A stretch of 64,000 nt of DNA. It comes from Muricauda sp. SCSIO 64092. GTDB lineage: Bacteria; Bacteroidota; Bacteroidia; Flavobacteriales; Flavobacteriaceae. The stretch covers positions 5,284,501 through 5,348,500 of the forward strand of contig NZ_CP095413.1 of the NCBI RefSeq assembly GCF_023016285.1, given 5' to 3'. A program made the translations under genes and the position numbers. The notes under the pieces are model-generated. The model ran no database searches and was not told the DNA's origin. It saw only the letters and a program-made list of their open reading frames with translations. Of this stretch, positions 16,610 to 24,621 are shown piece after piece; position 1 is the stretch's first letter, and every line of letters starts with the position of its first letter.

Positions 16610-19396
16610 CACTATACCGCCGGGACGCTCTATAGGACCACCACCTATGATGAAAACCACGCTTCGACCTCAAAACTGCACAGCACGGAGGAGTTTACCG
16701 ACAAACAGGGCCGCGTAATCTTAAAGCGCACCTACGCCCTGGTCGAGAGCACCGAAACGGCCCACGACACCTACTATGTGTACGACGATTTTGGAAACCT
16801 GACCTATACCCTCCCGCCCAAGGTGGTGACCGGTGACGGGGTGAGTGCCACGGAGCTCAGTGAACTGTGCTACCAGTACACCTACGACCACCGCAACCGC
16901 CTGGTGGAAAAGAAAGTGCCGGGCAAGGGTTGGGAAGAAATCGTGTACAACAAACTGGACCGGCCCATCCTGACCCGGGATCCGAACCTCAAGGCCAATG
17001 ACCAATGGCTGTTTACCAAGTACGATGCCTTTGGGCGGGTGGCCTATACCGGACTGGTAAGCTCCACAAGTTCCCGGAGCGCCCACCAGACCGCGGCGGA
17101 TCAGGTGGCCGCCCAGTACGAATCGCCATCGGCCACACCCACCAAGTTTGAGTCCAATACCGTTTCGGTGCACTACGGAAACGGTGCCTATCCCAAAACG
17201 GACCTCTCCAAGATCCACACCATAAACCATTACGACGGCTATGTGGACGCCAATGGCCTTAGCGTTCCCACCAAGGTGCTGGAGCAGGCCACGGCCACCA
17301 ATACCAGGGGCCTGGCCACGGTGGGCAAGGTACGGGTGCTGGGCACCTCCAATTGGATTACTACAATCACCGGTTATGATGTCAAGGGCAGGCCCATCTA
17401 TACGGCCAGCAAGAACGGGTACCTGAACACGACCGATATTGTGGAGACCCAGCTGGACTTTGGGGGCAAGGTGGTACGGACCAAGACCTCCCATACCAGG
17501 GGGACCAATGCGGCCCTGGTCACTACGGATAGTCTTAGCTATGACCATAGGGGCCGGTTGCTGAAACAAGAGCAGACCATAGGCTCGCATACCGAAACGA
17601 TTGTGGAGAACGGCTATGATGACCTGGGCCAGTTGGTAAGCAAAAAGGTGGGCGGGGGCCTGCAGGACGTTAACTATGGCTATAATGTTAGGGGGTGGCT
17701 TACGGACATCAACGATGTGGGTAACACCGCCAAATTGTTTAATTTTAGGATTGGTTACAACCAAGGGACCAATCCATTGTACAACGGCAATATCAGCCGG
17801 ACCCAATGGAGGACGGCCAATAGTGACGACAGTTCTTTGAAATCCTATGACTATACCTATGATGCACTGAACCGCATCATAAGCGCAGCGGACAATACAG
17901 GGAACTATAGTCTGGCCAACGTCACCTATGACAAGAATGGAAACATAGGCAAATTGAAGCGTTTGGGCTGGACCGTTGAAAGTCCTTCCTTGGTCCTAAA
18001 TACAGGTTTTGGTACCATGGACGACCTGGTCTATACCTACGACAATGGCAACAAGCTCACCAAGGTGCTGGACAATGGGAACGACACCTATGGCTTTACG
18101 GACAGCTCGGCCAACAATCAGGACTATTGGTACGATGCCAACGGCAACATGACGTCCGACCTCAATAAGGGGATTGCGGCCAACGGTATCGAGTACAACC
18201 ATCTCAACATGCCCACCAAGATAACCGTGAGCAATGCAGGAGCCAACAACGGTGTTGTTGACTACGTATACGCTGCCGATAGGACGAAGCTCCAGAAGAG
18301 GACGACCCAAGGGGGCAATGTCACGACCACGGACTACAATGGCAACTATGTTTACGAAAACGGTAACCTGAAACAGATTACGCAGCCCGAAGGTTATATC
18401 GAACCTGATGGAGGTTCTTGGCAGTATGTCTACCGTTATGCCGACATCTGGGGCAACACCCGTATCACCTACGCTGATGACAATGGGGATGGAAGCGTGG
18501 ACAGTTCCGAAATCAGGAGGGAGCAGAACTACTACCCCTTCGGCATGGAACACAAGGGCTACAACAGCGGTTCCTACGGTGTGGAGAACAACTTGAAGAC
18601 CTATCAGGGACAGGATTTCATGGAAGATCTTGGACTCAATATCCATGAGTGGAAATACCGTGTCAGCGACCCATCTATAGGCAGGTTTTGGCAAGTAGAT
18701 CCCAAGGCAAGCAACTATCCTTATAATGCGGTTTATGCCTTTCAGGAGAACAAGTTGGGATCTGGCATCGAACTGGAAGGTGCGGAGAACCATGTGTTCA
18801 ACAGAGATCCCTTATTGAACCAGTCTTTCAATACCTTGACGACAGGGGAAACATCACCTGAGGATTTGCTCAATACCAGTAAAGATATTATTGCAGCGGA
18901 TACTGCTGCTGCTTCGTTATTCTTACCAGGGCCGGAGGATTTGGTCATAGGTGCGTTCGTTGCAACGAAAATTGGTGGTGCAGTACTGAAAGGACTTTCC
19001 AAACTTTTTGGTAGGTCAGTTTCGAAAGCAGATGATGCTATCGAAGTAGCAAGTGACGTCAAAAAAGTAAATAAAAATGCTAATGACGCAGAGGGTAACT
19101 TTGTTTTATATGAAGTTAAACAAAGTGATGAAATATTAAAGGTCGGCAAAGCGGATGCTGATGATGTGATGGCAGATGGCACTACTATCAGAAGAGTACA
19201 TACAAGTACAAGGAAAGCCAAAAAAGAGGGATATGAGAATGCCACTGGAGAAGTTGTTGAAGATTTAGGGACTACTACAACCAAGAAAGCTAAACAAGCA
19301 GAAGCGGCTAGAGTAAGGAACCTTAGAGAAAATGGTAATGAATTACCTTTGAACAGAGAAAGAGACAAGTCTTATAAGCCTAACAATGGAAGCTAA
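16601..19396 (+). CDS. Headless Rhs cassette 2 with GIY-YIG/URI-like tip
   Basis: The frame opens at 16601, after a stop, and aligns from 16610 with codon ~1140 of the full-length Rhs gene; there is no signal peptide and no proper start (the first GTG is 16778). It holds YD repeats, the Rhs core (YRYADIWGNTRITYADD; DPSIGRFWQVDP) and a new tip after GIELEGAEN (18775). The tip has a hydrophobic pre-toxin stretch (LFLPGPEDLVIGAFVATKI) and a C-terminal domain with LYEV, ILKVGKA, IRRVHTSTRK, AEAARVR and PLNRERDKSY. That order of Tyr, VGK, Arg, Glu and Asn fits GIY-YIG/URI nucleases, though the first GIY is degenerate. It is a displaced cassette, silent unless recombined. Confidence 0.75.
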   Translation, partial: REGHYTAGTLYRTTTYDENHASTSKLHSTEEFTDKQGRVILKRTYALVESTETAHDTYYVYDDFGNLTYTLPPKVVTGDGVSATELSELCYQYTYDHRNRLVEKKVPGKGWEEIVYNKLDRPILTRDPNLKANDQWLFTKYDAFGRVAYTGLVSSTSSRSAHQTAADQVAAQYESPSATPTKFESNTVSVHYGNGAYPKTDLSKIHTINHYDGYVDANGLSVPTKVLEQATATNTRGLATVGKVRVLGTSNWITTITGYDVKGRPIYTASKNGYLNTTDIVETQLDFGGKVVRTKTSHTRGTNAALVTTDSLSYDHRGRLLKQEQTIGSHTETIVENGYDDLGQLVSKKVGGGLQDVNYGYNVRGWLTDINDVGNTAKLFNFRIGYNQGTNPLYNGNISRTQWRTANSDDSSLKSYDYTYDALNRIISAADNTGNYSLANVTYDKNGNIGKLKRLGWTVESPSLVLNTGFGTMDDLVYTYDNGNKLTKVLDNGNDTYGFTDSSANNQDYWYDANGNMTSDLNKGIAANGIEYNHLNMPTKITVSNAGANNGVVDYVYAADRTKLQKRTTQGGNVTTTDYNGNYVYENGNLKQITQPEGYIEPDGGSWQYVYRYADIWGNTRITYADDNGDGSVDSSEIRREQNYYPFGMEHKGYNSGSYGVENNLKTYQGQDFMEDLGLNIHEWKYRVSDPSIGRFWQVDPKASNYPYNAVYAFQENKLGSGIELEGAENHVFNRDPLLNQSFNTLTTGETSPEDLLNTSKDIIAADTAAASLFLPGPEDLVIGAFVATKIGGAVLKGLSKLFGRSVSKADDAIEVASDVKKVNKNANDAEGNFVLYEVKQSDEILKVGKADADDVMADGTTIRRVHTSTRKAKKEGYENATGEVVEDLGTTTTKKAKQAEAARVRNLRENGNELPLNRERDKSYKPNNGS

Positions 19397-19402
19397 TCAA
19401 AT

Positions 19403-19867
19403 ATGAAGGTAACGATAACACATATTTCGAACGTAATTGACTTTTTAAATAAAGGATTCGATACAGTAGATATTGACAAATCTATTTTAAAAGAGATACA
19501 GCTACTAATAAATAATCTTGAGCTTAAAAAATTAGTTGATTGGGAATTAGAGTTCGTAGCATCCTATGTAAAGGCAGATGAAATTAGGATTTTTAATAAA
19601 ATACCTATTGATAAGGAAGAGAAATTAAAATCAGTTATAATACATGTGCCTATTCCATTACAAGATAAGGTTGAATGGGGTGTTTTGCCCAATCAACATA
19701 TTTCAAGAACAGGAAATAAACCGTTAAAGAATGTTGAATACCTGAATATTGATTGTAAGGATTATGACAATCGTAAAGATTATGTCAGAGAATGTATAAA
19801 TAAGGGGATTCATCGTAGCCTAGAACTTGGATTCTCAATAGATGGTACTAAAGTGAAAACTAAATAG
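19403..19867 (+). CDS. Candidate immunity protein of cassette 2
   Basis: The 154-aa cytoplasmic-type protein (no signal peptide) begins 6 bp after the cassette 2 stop. It is acidic to neutral, with WELEFVASYVKADEIRIFN and VIIHVPIPLQDKVEWGV segments that suggest an alpha/beta fold. No family is recognised with confidence. Small size, AT-rich codons and its place between tip and terminator are typical of Rhs immunity genes; a cytoplasmic location fits a nuclease tip. Confidence 0.6.
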   Translation: MKVTITHISNVIDFLNKGFDTVDIDKSILKEIQLLINNLELKKLVDWELEFVASYVKADEIRIFNKIPIDKEEKLKSVIIHVPIPLQDKVEWGVLPNQHISRTGNKPLKNVEYLNIDCKDYDNRKDYVRECINKGIHRSLELGFSIDGTKVKTK

Positions 19868-19883
19868 GAAATCAAAGGGAGAG

Positions 19884-19914
19884 AAAAGCCAGCACCATCC
19901 GTGTTGGCTTTTTT
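19884..19914 (+). terminator. Intrinsic terminator of cassette 2
   Basis: A ten-base-pair stem (AAGCCAGCAC / GTGTTGGCTT, one G-T pair) with a 5-nt loop ends in TTTTTT, just downstream of the immunity gene. Confidence 0.8.
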
Positions 19915-19929
19915 ATTGCCCACCCGCTC

Positions 19930-19972
19930 ACCGCTAGTCCCACTGGTGCGCGATTAGCTTAGCATATCGCGT
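19930..19972. repeat. Palindromic junction element (variant type)
   Basis: The stretch contains CCGCTAG, as in the other junction elements, then CGCGAT (19949) and its inverted copy ATCGCG (19966) around an 11-nt spacer. The next Rhs fragment begins within a few bases of it. It is a different sequence from the pair at 24507/27317 but in the same structural position. Confidence 0.45.
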
Positions 19973-20044
19973 TCCCAGAACCTGCAGCAAAAAGGGTATA
20001 CCGCCCTGGACGGTAGCGGACAGGTCACCTCATTCTCCGGTACC

Positions 20045-21481
20045 ATGGACATTCTGGATTACGATTACCATAACGGTGAGGTAAGCAACCGCCTTTATAA
20101 AGTGAACGATACGGGCAGCAATACTTACGGTTTTAAGAACAGCTCGGCCAACAACCAGGACTATTGGTACGATGCCAACGGCAATATGGTCCGTGACCTG
20201 AACAAGGGCATTGGGACGTCCAGTGTGGATGGGATAAGCTATAACCACCTGAACCTGCCCACAGAAGTAAAGTTTGACAACAATAACAACAAAAAGATCA
20301 GCTATATTTACGATGCCCTTGGAACGAAACTAAAGAAAATGACCTATAACAACGGTGTTTCGACCACGACCGATTATGCGGGCAATTACATTTATGAGAA
20401 CAATGCCCTACAGTTTTCCCCCCATCCGGAAGGCTATGTGATGCCCAATAGCAGTGGGGGCTATGACTATGTCTACCAGTATAGGGACCATTTGGGCAAC
20501 ATACGGCTGTCCTATACGGATGATCCGAGTAACCCGGGTACGCCAACGATTATTGAAGAGAACAACTATTATCCCTTTGGGCTTAAACATAAAGGGTACA
20601 ATAGTAATGTAAGTTCATTGGGGAACAGTGTGGCCCAACGTTGGAAGTTTGGTGGTAAGGAATATCAAGAAGAACTTGATCTTAACTGGTACGATATAAC
20701 GGCTCGAAATTATGATCCAGCTTTAGGGCGCTGGATGAACCTTGACCCCTTGGCCGAACAGATGAGAAGGCACTCACCGTATAATTTTTCATTCAACAAT
20801 CCGATTTACTTCCAAGATTATGATGGAATGTCCCCGACAGGTTGCTGTGGAAATCCAAGTCCTATTCCTACTTATGGCGTTAGAATAACAATGGGACTGA
20901 TAAATGCTGGAAGAAAGTTCTTGGGAATGGATCCTATTAGAGTTGAAGGGTCAGGTGTAGATAGGAGCAGTGGTGACGGTTACGAATTTGAAACAGATAG
21001 CGGGGAACAATCAGGAGTCCAAGATTTAATCACCAAAACAGATGGAAACACGGATAAGGTAAACGTAACTGGGCTAGAAGCTTTAACGATTATTGCTGGC
21101 GGCAAAAAAGGAAGTAAGGGCGATGGTATGACAACAGCGAAGAATCCTAATAAAAAGAATGCCGCCAGTTCATTTGGTGATGGTGCTGATAGAGCAAGTG
21201 ATGTTGGTAATTCAGCCGATGCTGTTGATGCCTCTGGGGGCAATTCAATGGAAACAGCGAATAAATCAGAACCTGATACAACAATGACCATAACAACGTA
21301 TAGTGTAGGTGAATCAGGGACCAACGATTTAGGGAGTCCATATGTTTATGAAATACCGAATACCAGAGACACAACTGTTTCCAAAGACCAAGTGAAAAAT
21401 GTGAACAAGAGCGTCAGCTCTCAAAATGAGCAAACAAAAAAGAAAGTAGATGAAATTCTTTTAGGCAATGGTAGTAATTAA
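20045..21481 (+). CDS. Headless Rhs cassette 3 with unrecognised low-complexity tip
   Basis: The frame is open from 19958 and shows Rhs-like sequence before the first ATG (20045), so this too is a 5'-truncated cassette. Core motifs are YRDHLGNIRLSYTDD, NNYYPFG and YDPALGRWMNLDP. The tip begins after NPIYFQDYDGMS (~residue 260) with a CCGNPSP motif and ends in a Ser/Asp/Asn/Lys-rich tail without any nuclease, protease or lipase motif I can identify. It overlaps the following YwqK-like gene by 14 bp. The tip could be a new toxin type or a decayed one. Confidence 0.7.
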   Translation: MDILDYDYHNGEVSNRLYKVNDTGSNTYGFKNSSANNQDYWYDANGNMVRDLNKGIGTSSVDGISYNHLNLPTEVKFDNNNNKKISYIYDALGTKLKKMTYNNGVSTTTDYAGNYIYENNALQFSPHPEGYVMPNSSGGYDYVYQYRDHLGNIRLSYTDDPSNPGTPTIIEENNYYPFGLKHKGYNSNVSSLGNSVAQRWKFGGKEYQEELDLNWYDITARNYDPALGRWMNLDPLAEQMRRHSPYNFSFNNPIYFQDYDGMSPTGCCGNPSPIPTYGVRITMGLINAGRKFLGMDPIRVEGSGVDRSSGDGYEFETDSGEQSGVQDLITKTDGNTDKVNVTGLEALTIIAGGKKGSKGDGMTTAKNPNKKNAASSFGDGADRASDVGNSADAVDASGGNSMETANKSEPDTTMTITTYSVGESGTNDLGSPYVYEIPNTRDTTVSKDQVKNVNKSVSSQNEQTKKKVDEILLGNGSN

Positions 21482-22352
21482 TTTATTGAAACAATCCAAA
21501 GAGGCAATAATATTAGCGGTCTGTGCTGTGATGCTATCTTCTTGTCAGGAGAAGACACACTTTGTAAAACGTCATTATTATCCTTCAGGGGAATTGCTCT
21601 CAGAGGTTCCATATAGAATAGCCGATAGTGTAAAGGATGGCACCTACAAAGATTTTTATAAGAATGGACAGTTAAAACAGGTCATTCAGATTAAGGATGG
21701 GGTTCCTGTAGATTCAGCCCTAAAATATTATGAGACTGGCGAACTCCATTACAAGGAAATCAGAGCTAAAGATAGTATCTATGGGATATACTTCTATAAA
21801 AATGGAAATATGGCAGCGAAAAACAATTTTTTAGATACAGACCCTCCCCAGCAAGTTGGAATGTCCCACATATACTCAGAAGAAGGAAATGTTAAGGATA
21901 GCATGGGGTATGTTAATATTGGAGGGAAAAGCCACCTAAATACTAGGTATCATCACAATGATTTAGGTGAAGTTGTTCTTGACAGCAGTTACTTTTACAA
22001 GTTCAAAATCAGTAGAATCAACAATACGGACCGTTATCGTCTAAAGATTGATTATGTTCCTTCAATGAAAGAGGCCCAGATAGCTATGGTCATCGGAGAA
22101 GATCTCGCAGAGGATTTTAGTAATCTGAACAATGTTCGGTTGGACACGATTGTAATGGACGGAAACAGTATCGTTACCGACAATTTGAAAAAACCAAATA
22201 GAAGACTAAAGGGCTTCTTTTACGAGTATCTCAGTAAAGTAAAGGATACTGTTGGTAAGGATAGCATAAAAATGGAAATAATGGAGAAGAAAACGTTTTT
22301 TAACGAAAATGTAAAAGTCTCCGACACCATAGACATATCGGACAAAGGGTAG
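21468..22352 (+). CDS. YwqK/MORN-like lipoprotein, candidate immunity protein of cassette 3
   Basis: The 294-aa protein has a lipoprotein signal (AVCAVMLSSCQEK) and several MORN-variant/YwqK repeats: YYPSGELLSEVPY, DGTYKDFYKNGQLKQV, LKYYETGELHYKEI, GIYFYKNGNMAAK. YwqK-type proteins are known as antitoxins or immunity partners of secreted toxins. A more soluble region of about 130 residues follows. The start (ATG at 21468) lies inside the 3' end of the toxin frame, so translation is probably coupled. Lipidation suggests it neutralises its toxin in the periplasm. Confidence 0.65.
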   Translation: MVVINLLKQSKEAIILAVCAVMLSSCQEKTHFVKRHYYPSGELLSEVPYRIADSVKDGTYKDFYKNGQLKQVIQIKDGVPVDSALKYYETGELHYKEIRAKDSIYGIYFYKNGNMAAKNNFLDTDPPQQVGMSHIYSEEGNVKDSMGYVNIGGKSHLNTRYHHNDLGEVVLDSSYFYKFKISRINNTDRYRLKIDYVPSMKEAQIAMVIGEDLAEDFSNLNNVRLDTIVMDGNSIVTDNLKKPNRRLKGFFYEYLSKVKDTVGKDSIKMEIMEKKTFFNENVKVSDTIDISDKG

Positions 22353-22377
22353 AAAACCAAATTAGGGCGTGGTTGCT

Positions 22378-23133
22378 TCAAAAGCTATTTTGACTTAACT
22401 GTTCGGTTATTCTTTTATCCCATTTTTCGACTTCTTTATCAATGGTGCCATTATCTGTTTCAGCATCAAAGGCTCTCTGTACTTTCTCAGAAAGTCTGAA
22501 GAAGTGTTCCACCACCTCATATTTTTGGTCATATGAGTAGAAAATCATCTTGTCCAAACTATCCTGGGCACCTCTGATATAGATTTCCATTATATCTAGA
22601 TGTCGTTTCTCATGCTGCAATGTGCGTTCTAACAATTTATTATCCACATCTGTGTTGTTGAATTGAAAGGTGTCAATCCATGAATGGTTCTTACGGTCCG
22701 AAGCAAACAGAATGGCGGGCGGGTAGTTATAGACCCTGCTGATAGCACCTCCAACAGTTGGATTGACAATGGCTACTGTATCGTTTTCCATGTTCTTTTT
22801 TATCTTAAAGTGCGATAAATCCAAAGGCTCTTCCGACCAAAAATAGCGATGGCTCTTTCTGAGCTTATATAAAGTCCTATCAGGAAAAACAAAACATAGA
22901 AAATTGATGGTTAGCAGTGCCCAAAAAACAATTCTAAAATCTCTGGAAAGATTATGTTTTTTGAGTAAAAAGGCCAATATGCACATGGCCACTATGGGAA
23001 ACATCAAGTTGTAATGCTCAAACCTAAACTTGACCACAACGACAAATGTTGTAAACAACAATAGTGGCACCAAAGCTTTTTTGGGGATATTGGACTTAGC
23101 TCTAGGAGCGGATGGATGAACTGGCTCACTCAA
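22378..23133 (-). CDS. Membrane protein with DUF922-like HExxH metallopeptidase domain
   Basis: The protein is 251 aa, and the listed start is a TTG. Three hydrophobic segments (about 20-38, 42-56, 68-84) are followed by an extracytoplasmic domain with LQHEKRHLDIMEIYIRG, an HExxH zinc motif set as in DUF922 (HEQ-HFDI-E-YA), and AFDAETDNG...EKWDKRITEQL near the end, the second DUF922 hallmark. It is the only gene on the minus strand in the Rhs array and faces the cassette 3 immunity gene. Function unknown; possibly a passenger gene or an immunity/processing factor. A 31-codon ORF overlaps its start (23126-23221), so a frameshifted longer N-terminus is possible. Confidence 0.6.
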   Translation of the reverse strand: MSEPVHPSAPRAKSNIPKKALVPLLLFTTFVVVVKFRFEHYNLMFPIVAMCILAFLLKKHNLSRDFRIVFWALLTINFLCFVFPDRTLYKLRKSHRYFWSEEPLDLSHFKIKKNMENDTVAIVNPTVGGAISRVYNYPPAILFASDRKNHSWIDTFQFNNTDVDNKLLERTLQHEKRHLDIMEIYIRGAQDSLDKMIFYSYDQKYEVVEHFFRLSEKVQRAFDAETDNGTIDKEVEKWDKRITEQLSQNSF

Positions 23134-23221
23134 TATCTTGGAGTACAGTCTTTAGGGTGACCGTGAACTCACGTTTAGCGACCAAGGCACCCAATACGTT
23201 GAACCGGATTTTCTTTGTCAT
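23126..23221 (-). CDS. Short ORF overlapping the start of the DUF922-like gene
   Basis: The ATG at 23221 opens 31 codons (MTKKIRFNVLGALV... LKTVLQDIE) and stops with a TGA inside the DUF922-like gene start. The composition is protein-like. Either it is a small coupled leader gene, or the true N-terminus of the next gene separated by a frameshift. Confidence 0.3.
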   Translation of the reverse strand: MTKKIRFNVLGALVAKREFTVTLKTVLQDIE

Positions 23222-24513
23222 GGCAATGTATATCTAGTGTAAATTTAAACAATAATGACTTACATTGTAGTGAACTCTTTGCCTTTAGGATAAACTACAA
23301 CGACCCCCAGAATTTTGGGGTGGAGGAGAACTCTACTGCACTTTTTAACGGGAACATCTCCCAGATTATATGGAAGACGGCCAGTACATATGCAAGTGGT
23401 CACCCTGTAAGTTAAAGGTACTCGTTCGGCTATGATGGACTGAACCGCATCATAAGCGCAGCGGACAATACGGGCAAGTTCAACGTATCCGGCATCATCT
23501 ATGACAAGAATGGTAACATAGGCAAATTGAAGCGTTTGGGCTGGACCGTTGAAAGTCCTTCCTTGGTCCTAAATACAGGTTTTGGTACCATGGACGACCT
23601 GGTCTATACCTACGGCAGTGGCAACAAGCCCACCAAGGTGCTGGACAATGGGAACAAAACCTATGGCTTTAAGGATGGCAACACCGATGGCCATGACTAT
23701 TGGTACGATGCCAACGGCAATATGGTCCGTGACCTGAACAAGGGCATTGGGACGGCCAGTGTGGATGGGATTGGCTATAACCACCTGGACCTGCCCACAG
23801 AGGTAAAGTTTGACAACAGCAGTGCTAAAAAGATTACCTATATTTACGATGCCCTTGGAACGAAGCTAAAGAAAATGACCTACAGCAACGGTGTTTCGAC
23901 CACGACCGATTATGCGGGTAACTACGTTTATGAGAATAATGCCCTACAGTTCTTCAGCCACCCGGAGGGCTACGTGATGCCCAATAGCAGCGGTGGCTAT
24001 GATTACGTCTACCAGTATAGGGACCACTTGGGGAATGTACGGCTATCGTACACCGATAACAACGGAACCCTTGAGATTGTTGAGGAGAACAACTATTATC
24101 CTTTTGGGCTTAAACATAAAGGGTACAATAGTAATATAAGTGCTTTGGGGAACAGTGTGGCCCAACGTTGGAAGTTTGGGGGCAAGGAGTTTGATGAGGG
24201 GCATGACCTCAACACCTATGATTTTGGGGCCAGAAATTATATGCCCGATATTGGACGGTGGGGGAATATGGATCCGTTGGCTGAATTCATGCGTAACCAA
24301 TCACCTTTTAACTTTGGGTTCAACAACCCTATATATTTCAGCGATTATGCTGGGACCATTCCTTGGCCAGTACCAGAAATGTTCAGAAACTGGTATAGAA
24401 GGTTAGGTAGCCCTTTTGGACCAAGAACTAGAAATGGGAGAACTAAAAACCATAATGGGGTAGATATTAATTTTTCTAGAGGATATAATACAGATTATGG
24501 CGCCCCCCGCTAG
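23215..24513 (+). pseudogene. Headless Rhs cassette 4, nonsense-interrupted, with truncated M23 peptidase tip
   Basis: Rhs similarity starts near 23265 (ELFAFRINYNDPQNF). A TAA at 23413 interrupts the frame exactly where the full-length gene has a Glu codon (NLVSERYSFGYD becomes HPVS*RYSFGYD). The frame then continues through the core (DHLGNVRLSYTDN, MPDIGRWGNMDP) to a tip with YRRLGSPFGP and NHNGVDI, the start of a LytM/M23 peptidoglycan endopeptidase domain with its first zinc-ligand motif. The domain is cut after ~40 residues: the stop codon TAG at 24511 is supplied by the palindromic element. No immunity gene follows. Confidence 0.75.
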
Positions 24514-24554
24514 CGCTCGTCTGCGACGAGTGCCGTATCGAGTAGGCAAAAAAC
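24507..24554. repeat. 48-bp palindromic junction element, copy A
   Basis: Forty-six of 48 bases match 27317-27364. It contains the palindrome CGCTAGCG, then a 9-bp stem (GCGCTCGTC / GACGAGTGC, one G-T pair) with a 3-nt loop, and a constant tail GTATCGAGTAGGCAAAAAAC. The only two differences lie in the hairpin loop (TGC versus TCT), as expected for a structured, REP-like element. It truncates the M23 tip of cassette 4. Confidence 0.75.
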
Positions 24555-24569
24555 AAAAAAACCTAACAG

Positions 24570-24598
24570 AAGCCATGACGTATGTTGTGGCTTTTTTA
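24570..24598 (+). terminator. Intrinsic terminator after cassette 4
   Basis: A ten-pair stem AAGCCATGAC / GTTGTGGCTT (two G-T pairs) with a 4-nt loop is followed by TTTTTT. It stands alone behind the junction element and is probably all that remains of a lost tip/immunity unit. Confidence 0.65.
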
Positions 24599-24621
24599 TT
24601 ATTGGGATTTCTCACATACAC

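Noticed and set aside
16778..16780. GTG as a genuine start of cassette 2
   Set aside because: It is an internal Val codon of a conserved YD repeat (YYVYDDFGN) and similarity extends 56 codons upstream; there is no ribosome-binding site or signal peptide.
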